Positions 26,508-34,883 of a stretch of 64,000 bases of DNA are shown in pieces. This DNA comes from SVFI01 sp045643145. Its GTDB lineage: Bacteria > Bacillota > Clostridia > Lachnospirales > Lachnospiraceae. Within the stretch, counting starts at the first letter, position 1. Every line of letters starts with the position of its first letter. The stretch covers positions 1-64,000 of the forward strand of contig JAZUKG010000163.1 of assembly GCA_045643145.1 (NCBI GenBank), read 5' to 3'. The position numbers and the translations under genes are program-made. The notes below the pieces were generated by a model that saw nothing but the letters and a program-made list of their open reading frames with translations, was not told the DNA's origin and did no database searches.

Positions 26508-27959
26508 TTATTCCATCATCCATTTTCTGATTTCACAATCTGTTTCATCAAAAATGAAATATACATCATGTACGCCGGTAGCTACCTTTTCAAGGCCCGC
26601 TTTTACAACGCCAAATTCATCCTGACTTTCCGGTTTGAAACATACATCGGAAAGGACTTCACCATCCGGTGCATCCAGACAAATTCTGACATTTAATTCT
26701 TTGCTTCCGCGAATATCCATTGCGATGCTGCGGGCAACTTTTTCAGAGAAGTCTACTCCGTAAATTCCCATAAAGCTTCCCTGAGTAATATCGGTTACAA
26801 TCATTTCACCACTGCCGTATTTCTTCGCATCCTCACCAAACTGAGTGGTATGAATATCGGCCATCACTGCAAAGCATGCTGCCGGATTTTCCTTAAACGG
26901 ATTAAAGTTTTCCACCTGCTTTACGCCGCTCTTTGTCATCTGAATCTGTTCGAATTTTCCGTTTTTGTAGTTAACCGGTTCGAGACCTGTACAACGATAG
27001 CCCTTTAAGATACCCTGTTCTCTTTCCAAAATACGGGTATGATATGACATATAAAGCTGACCCTTAAATTCAAACATACAATGATGGTTATTTCCGCTCA
27101 GACCCGTAAAGTGTTCCGGATTTTTCAAAACACAACCAACCTTGGTAAAAGGTCCCATTGGCTTGTCGGAAGACATCAAAATAATTTCTCCCTGATCAAA
27201 GCCTGTTACCGGTACCTGATCCTTTGGAATAGAAAAGTTTGAACAATATGAATAGTAATAGGTTCCGTCAATTTTGTTGATTCCGGAATCTTCAAATAAG
27301 TATTCTACATTGTCGATTGCAATCGGATCTCCATCCAGGGAAATCATATCTGCTCCCAGCTTTGCCACACGTGCTGTTCCCGGAAGTGCTGCCATATCAT
27401 CAGAAGGAACTCCGCCTCCGAAATAAATATAAGCATTGCCGTCATCATCCAAAAGAACTGCCGGATCAAAAAGCCATGTTACACTGTCGCAGGTAGGTGT
27501 TTTTTCTCTGGAAATGAGCGGTCCTCCAATCGGATCTGTAAATGGTCCTACCGGAGAATCTGCAGTCAATACTGCAATACCGTTTCCGCTGTTTGCAAAG
27601 TATAAAAAGAATTTCATTTTTCCGTCAATTTCCTTGCAAGCTGCTGCCGGAGCCCATGAATTGCCACCCCATGTAGCCTGACCATTCTTGCCTGCTGCAT
27701 ATACGCATCCATGGTCTGTCCAGTTTACAAGGTCTGCTGAAGAGATGACATTCAGAGTATCAATATTTCCATAATGATTCTCCTGAATTTCTCCCTTTTC
27801 ATCATAAATATAATCATCACCTGTCATATACAGATACACTCTTCCGTCATATACCAGTGCCCATGGATCTGCTCCGTAGCGCTGTGTATAAACAGGGTTG
27901 GTATCACCAATTCCCTTGAAGTTTTTTTTGAGTTTCATATTATCAAAAATACTGTTCAC
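26508..27959 (-). CDS. Family 43 glycoside hydrolase with C-terminal CBM6-like domain
   Basis: 483 aa. A five-bladed propeller glycosidase: ADPWALVYDGRVYLYMTGDD near the N-terminus holds the general-base Asp, WLFDPAVLLDDDGNAYIYFGG the middle blade, and LFEDSGINKIDGTYYYSYCS the likely catalytic Glu. The last 130 residues look like a CBM6-type beta-sandwich. Likely arabinofuranosidase or xylosidase on xylan oligosaccharides. No signal peptide. I chose GTG at 27959, which has GGAG 6 nt upstream; a TTG four codons earlier lacks spacing. Likely operon: GH43, esterase, GGDEF sensor. Confidence 0.85.
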   Translation of the reverse strand: MNSIFDNMKLKKNFKGIGDTNPVYTQRYGADPWALVYDGRVYLYMTGDDYIYDEKGEIQENHYGNIDTLNVISSADLVNWTDHGCVYAAGKNGQATWGGNSWAPAAACKEIDGKMKFFLYFANSGNGIAVLTADSPVGPFTDPIGGPLISREKTPTCDSVTWLFDPAVLLDDDGNAYIYFGGGVPSDDMAALPGTARVAKLGADMISLDGDPIAIDNVEYLFEDSGINKIDGTYYYSYCSNFSIPKDQVPVTGFDQGEIILMSSDKPMGPFTKVGCVLKNPEHFTGLSGNNHHCMFEFKGQLYMSYHTRILEREQGILKGYRCTGLEPVNYKNGKFEQIQMTKSGVKQVENFNPFKENPAACFAVMADIHTTQFGEDAKKYGSGEMIVTDITQGSFMGIYGVDFSEKVARSIAMDIRGSKELNVRICLDAPDGEVLSDVCFKPESQDEFGVVKAGLEKVATGVHDVYFIFDETDCEIRKWMME

Positions 27960-28063
27960 GTTAGTCTCCAATCCGATATTTACTCATATCGATTATTATA
28001 AGTTATTTTATTTTTCTGTTGTTTTCTATCTTGTTTTTCTGTTATTTCAGCCAGGGCTGTTTC

Positions 28064-28987
28064 TTATTTTAAAGCACTTTCAATATCTGCCTTCATGTCA
28101 AGAACAGCCTGTCTGGAAGCATCTGCGTAGTTAGCAGGTGCAAACTTCTCTTTATAAGCATCTGACTGATAAGCTGCAATAATTCCTCGTGAGGAATTGA
28201 TGATAGCTCCGAGTCCGTCTTTATTAAAGAAGTGTACGAGGTCTTTTCCTTTTCCTCCCTGTGCACCGTAACCAGGTACCAGGATATAAGATTTTGGCAT
28301 GATATCTCTTAAAATCTTGCCCATTTCAGGATAAGTAGCACCTACTACGGCACCTACATAGCTGTAGGAATCTCCCATAGCTTCGCTTCCCCATTTATTT
28401 ACCTGTTCTCCAACCCACTCATATAACGGACGACCATCAATGATTCGATCCTGGAACTCACCGCTACTTGGATTAGAAGTTTTTACGAGGATGAAAATAC
28501 CCTTCTTTTCTTCCTTACATACATCGATAAACGGATTGATACCGTCTGATCCGAGATATGGATTTACGGTAGCAAAATCAACATCAAAGCCCTTGCAGAT
28601 ACTATTTCCTACCTGAACTTTTCCTAAATGTCCGGTTGCATAAGCTGCTGAAGTCGATCCGATATCACCACGCTTTACGTCGGCGATTACTACTAAATCT
28701 TTTTCCTTACAATACTTTACAGTCTTGTCATATGCCATTAATCCCGGAATACCAAACTGCTCATACATAGCGATCTGTGGTTTTACTGCAGGAATTAAAT
28801 CATATACAGCATCTACGATTCCTTTGTTGTACTGCCAGATTGCTTCTGCCGCACCTTCTAAAGTTTCGCCGTATTCTTCAAAAGCCTTTTTTGTAATATG
28901 CTCCGGAATAAATTTCATCATTGGATCCAGTCCAACTACGATTGGTGCATTTGTTTTCTGAATTTTTGATACCAGTTTGTTAATCAT
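28064..28987 (-). CDS. pyrF: Orotidine 5'-phosphate decarboxylase PyrF (group 2)
   Basis: 307 aa. Decarboxylates OMP to UMP. The length and the motifs PIVVGLDPMMKFIPEH and VIADVKRGDIGSTSAAYATG (the catalytic Lys-Asp region) mark the longer group 2 form. Later NSSRGIIAAY is the phosphate-binding end. Located 85 bp downstream of nrdD on the same strand and far from pyrE, so the pyrimidine genes are split in this genome. Confidence 0.96.
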   Translation of the reverse strand: MINKLVSKIQKTNAPIVVGLDPMMKFIPEHITKKAFEEYGETLEGAAEAIWQYNKGIVDAVYDLIPAVKPQIAMYEQFGIPGLMAYDKTVKYCKEKDLVVIADVKRGDIGSTSAAYATGHLGKVQVGNSICKGFDVDFATVNPYLGSDGINPFIDVCKEEKKGIFILVKTSNPSSGEFQDRIIDGRPLYEWVGEQVNKWGSEAMGDSYSYVGAVVGATYPEMGKILRDIMPKSYILVPGYGAQGGKGKDLVHFFNKDGLGAIINSSRGIIAAYQSDAYKEKFAPANYADASRQAVLDMKADIESALK

Positions 28988-29072
28988 GTTTTATTTCTCC
29001 TCTATATACTAATTTGTATTTCTATATGCAGACCTTCTGAAAGCGTCAGCACTTAATTCATCCTAAAGATTC

Positions 29073-31478
29073 TTATTTGTCCGCTCCGAGAATCATCACA
29101 TCCTGTGCATACTTCTTGATATTCGAAGCATTCACATACTTTTTATAATCCTCTCCGTCTACCACGACCAAGGTCGGTGCCTGCATAACACCATATCTCA
29201 TAGCCAGCTCCATGTTCTCCTCTGCATCAATCGGTACATAAGCGATATTCTGAAGCGCTTCCTTGGCAATCTTGCAGTTTGGACAGGTTTTTGTAGTAAA
29301 TAAGTACTTCACATTTTCAGGAGTACCTACTACAACCTTTACATCAGAATCAAATCCTGAAAGAGTCACCATGCTTGAGGTCGGTTTCTTGAGACTTGAT
29401 TTTTCAATATCATATTCTTTACGGTTTTCATATTCCTGAAGTTTTCCGTCATTCCAGTTCTGTACCGGTCTGTAGTATCCGGTAATACGGCTGTAAACCT
29501 CAGTTTCTTTTCCGCAGTGCGGACATACCTTAACTTCTCCTGCCAGATAGCCGTGCTCTTTACAAATAGAGTAGGTTGGAGAAAGTGTGTAATATGGTAA
29601 TTTATAATTATCTGCAATGGTCTTAACCAGATTTGCAGCTGCCTTCCAGTCAGGAAGCTTTTCACCCAGGAATGCGTGGAAAACGGTTCCTGATGTGTAA
29701 AGTGTCTGTAAATCATCCTGGATATCCAGTGCATCAAAAATATCCATAGTATAATCAACCGGCAAATGAGATGAGTTGGTATAGTATGGAGTTCCTGTCT
29801 GACTGCCTGCGATCTTGATACCAGGCCAGCGTTTTCTGTCATGCTTTGCCAGACGATAAGTCGTACTTTCTGCAGGAGTAGCCTCCAGGTTGTACAGATC
29901 TCCGTACTGTTCCTGATAATCTGACAGACGGTTTCTCATGTGATTCAGAACTTCTTTGGTAAATTCCTGAGTTCTCTTGTCTGTCATATCTGCGCGAAGC
30001 CAGTTTGCATTTAATCCAACCTCATTCATACCAATCAGACCGATGGTTGAAAAGTGGTTGTCAAAGTTGCCAAGATAACGCTTGGTATACGGATACAAGC
30101 CTTCATCCAAAAGTTTGGAAATAACGCCTCTCTTGATTTTCAAAGATCTGGCAGCAATATCCATCATCTTGTTCAGTCTGCGATAGAAATCATCCTTGTT
30201 TGCTGAAAGGTATGCAATTCTAGGCATATTGATGGTAACAACGCCCACACTACCTGTACTTTCACCTGATCCAAAGAATCCGCCTGTCTTTTTACGAAGT
30301 TCTCTTAAATCCAGTCTTAATCGGCAGCACATAGAACGCACATCGCTTGGCTGCATGTCTGAATTGATATAGTTTGAGAAATACGGTGTACCGTATTTTG
30401 CTGTCATTTCAAATAATAAACGGTTGTTTTCTGTATCTGACCAGTCAAAGTCTCTGGTAATAGAATAGGTAGGAATCGGATACTGGAAACCTCTGCCGTT
30501 GGCATCCCCTTCAATCATGGTTTCAATAAATGCCTTATTGATCATGTCCATTTCTGTTTTACATTCGCCATAGGTGAAATCCATTTCTTTTCCGCCTACG
30601 ATAGCCGGAAGCATAGCCAAATCATTTGGTACAGTCCAGTCCAAAGTGATATTGGAAAATGGTGCCTGAGTTCCCCAGCGGCTAGGTGTATTTACGCCGT
30701 AAATAAACGCTTCGATGCATTTCTTTACTTCCGGATATGTTAATTTATCTACCTTTACAAATGGTGCCAAATAGGTATCAAAGGAAGAAAATGCCTGTGC
30801 ACCTGCCCATTCATTTTGCATAATTCCGAGGAAGTTTACCATCTGGTTGCAAAGAACAGAAAGATGCGCTGCAGGAGCGGAAGTAATCTTTCCTGTAATT
30901 CCTCCGAGTCCTTCTTTGATCAACTGCTTTAAGCTCCAGCCTGCACAGTATCCTGTCAGCATAGCCAGATCATGGATATGGATATCTGCATCTCTGTGTG
31001 CCTGAGCGATTTCTTCATCATATATTTCTGAAAGCCAGTAATTTGCAGTAACGGCTCCTGAGTTACTTAAAATAAGTCCTCCGACAGAATAAGTCACTGT
31101 CGAATTTTCCTTTACACGCCAGTCTTCTACTTTTACATAGCTGTTAACTACATCTTTATAATCTAAAATAGTAGACTTCATGGTACGAAGTTTTTCTCTC
31201 TGTTTTCTGTAAAGGATATATGCCTTTGCAACCTCGGTATAGCCGGTCTGTTCCAATACTCTTTCTACACTGTCCTGAACAGCTTCAATATCAATCTTTC
31301 CATCCTTTACCTTGTCCTGAAAATCAGCGGTAACTCTCAAGGAAAGAAGGTCTACGATATCATTGGTATACTGCATATCAGTTGCCACAAAGGCCTTCAT
31401 AATCGCGTCGTTGATTCGGCTTAAATCAAACTGCGCTGTTTCCCCGTTACGTTTCATTACTTCTAACATTTTTTTCAC
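29073..31478 (-). CDS. nrdD: Anaerobic ribonucleoside-triphosphate reductase NrdD with C-terminal redoxin domain
   Basis: 801 aa. Reduces ribonucleotides without oxygen using a glycyl radical. Residues about 1-95 are an ATP-cone (VMKRNGETAQFDLSRI). The large barrel follows (NTPSRWGTQAPFSNITLDW). A zinc-ribbon CPHC and the radical site RITGYY (Gly667) mark the normal C-terminus. After that comes an extra segment to 801 with CPNC (732-735) and QAPTLVVVDG, which is a thioredoxin/glutaredoxin-like fold. No nrdG activase gene is adjacent. Upstream are two NrdR boxes and a strong promoter. Confidence 0.95.
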   Translation of the reverse strand: MKKMLEVMKRNGETAQFDLSRINDAIMKAFVATDMQYTNDIVDLLSLRVTADFQDKVKDGKIDIEAVQDSVERVLEQTGYTEVAKAYILYRKQREKLRTMKSTILDYKDVVNSYVKVEDWRVKENSTVTYSVGGLILSNSGAVTANYWLSEIYDEEIAQAHRDADIHIHDLAMLTGYCAGWSLKQLIKEGLGGITGKITSAPAAHLSVLCNQMVNFLGIMQNEWAGAQAFSSFDTYLAPFVKVDKLTYPEVKKCIEAFIYGVNTPSRWGTQAPFSNITLDWTVPNDLAMLPAIVGGKEMDFTYGECKTEMDMINKAFIETMIEGDANGRGFQYPIPTYSITRDFDWSDTENNRLLFEMTAKYGTPYFSNYINSDMQPSDVRSMCCRLRLDLRELRKKTGGFFGSGESTGSVGVVTINMPRIAYLSANKDDFYRRLNKMMDIAARSLKIKRGVISKLLDEGLYPYTKRYLGNFDNHFSTIGLIGMNEVGLNANWLRADMTDKRTQEFTKEVLNHMRNRLSDYQEQYGDLYNLEATPAESTTYRLAKHDRKRWPGIKIAGSQTGTPYYTNSSHLPVDYTMDIFDALDIQDDLQTLYTSGTVFHAFLGEKLPDWKAAANLVKTIADNYKLPYYTLSPTYSICKEHGYLAGEVKVCPHCGKETEVYSRITGYYRPVQNWNDGKLQEYENRKEYDIEKSSLKKPTSSMVTLSGFDSDVKVVVGTPENVKYLFTTKTCPNCKIAKEALQNIAYVPIDAEENMELAMRYGVMQAPTLVVVDGEDYKKYVNASNIKKYAQDVMILGADK

Positions 31479-31528
31479 CTAACCCTTACTTTTTGAGGGC
31501 AATATACAAGCTCGCCCACGATAAAAAT

Positions 31529-31558
31529 ATTGTATCATTTGCCTCCCCTTCTCGTCAA
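31529..31558 (-). promoter_or_regulatory. Promoter of nrdD
   Basis: Minus-strand -35 TTGACG (31553-31558), 18-bp spacer, -10 TACAAT (31529-31534). The leader to the nrdD ATG is about 45 nt. Confidence 0.8.
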
Positions 31559-31576
31559 TAAAAACCCAAAGAAAAA

Positions 31577-31623
31577 ACACTATATCTTGTGTTTACATAA
31601 GTTGTTAACATAAGATATAGTGC
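31577..31623. promoter_or_regulatory. Tandem NrdR boxes, also able to fold as a terminator hairpin
   Basis: Box 1 ACACTATATCTTGTGT (31577-31592) matches the NrdR consensus ACACWANATNTWGTGT fully. Box 2 (31608-31623) reads GCACTATATCTTATGT on the minus strand. They are 15 bp apart, about three helical turns centre to centre, the usual NrdR arrangement. The pair also forms a 16-bp inverted repeat flanked by A and T runs, so on the minus strand it can end transcripts of the TPR lipoprotein gene. Confidence 0.85.
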
Positions 31624-31694
31624 TTTTTTATTCATACGCACAAACGTCATTTTTTGTGCATTTCTATTAATTTTACTCTGTTTTTTTGTGATAA

Positions 31695-32765
31695 TTAACG
31701 AGTCTGCAGGAACTGATATTCTCTCTTTGCCTGCTCATCATCCGGGTAATTTTGGAGGTAAACTGTGATCAGTTCACTCGCCTTGGCAAAGTCTGAAACA
31801 TACTCATAAGCCACGATTTCATTGAATCTGAGCTGTTTTAATACACTGCTGTTATCCGGTGTTTCCAGTCCGGCCTGGAACGCATTTAATGCTTCTGCAT
31901 AGTCTCCGTTTTTTAGTTTACATAATCCCAACTGATTATAGATGACTGCATTCGGTGTATGCTCTGCCAGGTAGTTGCTGTAAAGTCCTGCTGCATAGTT
32001 GGAATCTCCCAGCTGTTCATGCGTTCTGCCCAGCATCAAAAGAGTATCTACATCAGATCCCTTTGGACTGCTTTTGGAAAGTCCGAGGAAATCTCTGGCA
32101 TTTTCGTATTCGCCCATGTAGTAGTAAATAACACCCTTTTCATAGTCTGTCATATTGTCAATACGGTGCTCAATGGCTGCAGAAAGGTAAGCTCTTCCCT
32201 CTGCTTCTCTGTCATTGGATGCAAATACCTGATAAATATCAATGGTACGTGAAATATTATTTTTTGAATTGGCCAGAGAAATATTTAAATCAGACACCGC
32301 TGCTTCATAATTTCCCTGCTGCATTTCGATGCTTCCCTTCATAAAGAATACATCCGACTGTTTTTCTTTAAATCCGGTGATTGCATCCAGTGTTTTAATC
32401 GCTCCGTCAAAATCTCCGCTTTTGTACTGCGAAACTGCCATGTAGTAATTAATATCCACTTCTGTATCTGTCACAAAGATTCCGGCATGACTCAATGCAT
32501 TCTGAAAGGATTCGGTGGCTTTTTCATATTCTGTCATAGCCAGATAGGTCATCCCCTGTCCTCTGTATGCCAGTTCAAAATCCTCACCCTCTACAATAGC
32601 CTGTTCAAAAAGAGTAAGGGCATCCTGAAAAGCCAGCTCTGAAAGCTTGCCCATGCCTTCTACGATTTTATCATTCTTTTTGCCGCAGCCGACCAGTGCC
32701 GTCAAGGATACAATGCACAGGCCCAAAATCAGCTTGCTTTTCTTTAACCATGTATGTTTTCTCAT
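31695..32765 (-). CDS. TPR-repeat lipoprotein
   Basis: 356 aa. The signal peptide ends in a lipobox LVGC (Cys about 27), so it is anchored outside the membrane. The mature chain consists of tetratricopeptide repeats, e.g. LAYRGQGMTYLAMTEYEKATESFQNAL, NYYMAVSQYKSGDFDGAIKTLDAI and NQLGLCKLKNGDYAEALNAFQAGL. TPR proteins scaffold other proteins; the partner is unknown. It lies 91 bp downstream of the L,D-transpeptidase gene on the same strand, which could place it in cell-envelope assembly. Confidence 0.85.
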   Translation of the reverse strand: MRKHTWLKKSKLILGLCIVSLTALVGCGKKNDKIVEGMGKLSELAFQDALTLFEQAIVEGEDFELAYRGQGMTYLAMTEYEKATESFQNALSHAGIFVTDTEVDINYYMAVSQYKSGDFDGAIKTLDAITGFKEKQSDVFFMKGSIEMQQGNYEAAVSDLNISLANSKNNISRTIDIYQVFASNDREAEGRAYLSAAIEHRIDNMTDYEKGVIYYYMGEYENARDFLGLSKSSPKGSDVDTLLMLGRTHEQLGDSNYAAGLYSNYLAEHTPNAVIYNQLGLCKLKNGDYAEALNAFQAGLETPDNSSVLKQLRFNEIVAYEYVSDFAKASELITVYLQNYPDDEQAKREYQFLQTR

Positions 32766-32856
32766 GTAGTACTTCCATTTCTTTCATTCATTACTTATAC
32801 ACAATATATTGTACAACGAAACCTTTTTTCTGCCAAGATATATTCCTGCGAATCCA

Positions 32857-34752
32857 TTATTTCTTCAGTGCGTTAAAATCACTTTCTGCTTTTTCGAGGG
32901 TAGAAAGATTGGTTACGCATTCTCTCGCCTCAGCAGGAATTTCTCTGTAAAGCTGTCTGGCTCTCGTAATTCTCTTTTCGCTGTCCTTTTTCACTTCTCC
33001 GATTTTATCAATCGCATCGATTACAGACTGTGCCTTTTCCTGAGCCGACTGGTCTGTTAAATGACTTGACTGGGTGCCACTGAGTCGATAGCAGATAACC
33101 GGAGTTTTCTTGGATACATAGCCGTAAATCTTTTTAGCAACATTATATGGCAGATTTACACAGCCGTGCGAACCGTTTCCGGTATAGATATCACCGCCGA
33201 ACTGGTCTCTCCAAATCGCATCATGCAGTCCGACATTTCCGTTAAACGGCATCCAAAAGGAAACCGGGGTTTCATAATTTTCTCCGACCAGCATCGCATC
33301 CTGTTCTTTGTAAGTGATACCGTATACGCCCTCCGGTGTATCAAACTGGCGTGCTGCATTTCCGGATACGAAATCAGATTCCAGCACCTTTTGTCCGTCT
33401 ACATAGACATATAAATGCTGCGCGGTTAAATTAACCTCTACATAAGTATTACCAATATCCTTGGCTCCGTACGCTGCTGCCTCCTGACGATATACCGGCA
33501 CTCTGTCACCGCTTTCGCCTTTTTCAATCATGGCATAGAGTTCTTCCTGTTCGGCAGCATAATCCATCCACCATCCGTAGTCCCCTCCGGATATGGTAAT
33601 GGTTTTTCCGTAGCTGGTAGCAAACTCTCTGTCTCTGAAAATCGTATCATACTTTTTACGAAGTCCGACTACAAATTCATCTGTTTTTTCTCTGTCTACT
33701 GCTACCTTTAAATTTTGTTCATCTACAATCAGCCAGTCCTTTAACACATTTCCGTCGATGATTTCTTCCTGGTCACCAAATGTATATTTGATTTGAAGAT
33801 CTGTATACTTTTTAAGCTGTGGAAGCAATGTTTTCAGTCTTTCATCATCTGCATAAATCGTTGGCTTTTTATATAAATCAAGCTCTTCTAAATCAATTCG
33901 GGTTTCCAGACATCGAACCGCCTCATAGATGCTTTCCTTGGCGCTGCTAACTTCCAGCTCATTTCCCATTTCATGCGGTTTAATCTGAAATCCGGTTTCC
34001 GGACTGTATTCAGACAAATCCGCATTCTGAGGGCTTTCCCAAAAGCCCGGCTGAAAAGCACTCAGTTTATCCACTGCTCTGACCAGAGCTGTCTCTTCAT
34101 AATCATAAAGTTTTTCAATATTATAGGTGATGGTGTCCTTTTTTATCGCATGAATCATAGCCTTGAATACATTTTGCTTATCCAAAATCTCATCGAGCTG
34201 ATCCATGTTGGATACACGCACTCCTATCTGATCTCCATCAATCACCTCACTGATTTTATCTCCTTCTTTGGTTCTTTGAAGGATTTCAATTCGGTACTGT
34301 CTCATGATACTTTCCAGCTGATCTATTTCCATAGCGGATACATCAATATCATTGATGGTGGTTCCCTTCATAAAATGCGTACTGAAGTAACGATTTCCTA
34401 TCACGATTCCGATTACAAGCATTACAAAAAGAATACTTGCCATGATAAGCAGTACTCTCTTTATCATTCTCTGTCTTCTTTTTCTGCGTTTTGCAGCCAT
34501 GCGCTGTCTGCTCTTTTGAGCTGCATTGTAATCTCCGGTTCGAGTTCTTTGTCCGGTTGATGCTCTGCTACCGGTCTTTCCTGTAGTTCTGCTGCCGGTC
34601 TGTCCTGTAGTTCTGCTGCCGGTACGATTCGTGGTTCTTTCGGTTGTTTTGCTTGCGCTTGCCCTACTCGAAGGCTTGCCGGATGCTTTTCTTTGGCTCT
34701 GTCCGCCGGTTCTGCTGCCGGTACGGCTTGTAGTTCTTCCTTCTGTCTGCAT
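32857..34752 (-). CDS. L,D-transpeptidase (YkuD) with peptidoglycan-binding domain
   Basis: 631 aa. The first 80 residues are a basic, low-complexity repeat built from Arg-Thr-Gly-Ser and related units. A membrane anchor follows at about 95-118. Residues about 130-385 resemble the PG-binding/YoaR-like domain. The YkuD catalytic core at about 430-560 holds the signature GSHGCVNLP with His529 and Cys531. It should cross-link peptidoglycan by 3-3 bonds. The C-terminal 70 residues form a charged helix. The ATG has GAGGAAACAG upstream. Confidence 0.88.
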   Translation of the reverse strand: MQTEGRTTSRTGSRTGGQSQRKASGKPSSRASASKTTERTTNRTGSRTTGQTGSRTTGKTGSRASTGQRTRTGDYNAAQKSRQRMAAKRRKRRQRMIKRVLLIMASILFVMLVIGIVIGNRYFSTHFMKGTTINDIDVSAMEIDQLESIMRQYRIEILQRTKEGDKISEVIDGDQIGVRVSNMDQLDEILDKQNVFKAMIHAIKKDTITYNIEKLYDYEETALVRAVDKLSAFQPGFWESPQNADLSEYSPETGFQIKPHEMGNELEVSSAKESIYEAVRCLETRIDLEELDLYKKPTIYADDERLKTLLPQLKKYTDLQIKYTFGDQEEIIDGNVLKDWLIVDEQNLKVAVDREKTDEFVVGLRKKYDTIFRDREFATSYGKTITISGGDYGWWMDYAAEQEELYAMIEKGESGDRVPVYRQEAAAYGAKDIGNTYVEVNLTAQHLYVYVDGQKVLESDFVSGNAARQFDTPEGVYGITYKEQDAMLVGENYETPVSFWMPFNGNVGLHDAIWRDQFGGDIYTGNGSHGCVNLPYNVAKKIYGYVSKKTPVICYRLSGTQSSHLTDQSAQEKAQSVIDAIDKIGEVKKDSEKRITRARQLYREIPAEARECVTNLSTLEKAESDFNALKK

Positions 34753-34883
34753 TCTGTTTCCTCGTCTTTTTTATCAAATATATTTTAGCAAGAATCCTAT
34801 ACTATGACTAGTATGAAAAACAAAAACTATGTATAATAGATTTCATTAAAATAAAAATAAATAAGACATAAAAGGAAACGATT

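Noticed and set aside
28010..28063. Terminator after pyrF
   Set aside because: A short 5-bp stem (CAGCC/GGCTG) exists, but no T-run follows it on the minus strand.
33973..34560. 195-aa plus-strand open frame opposite the L,D-transpeptidase
   Set aside because: Antisense to a gene with clear motifs; composition is that of a reversed coding frame and there is no start signal.
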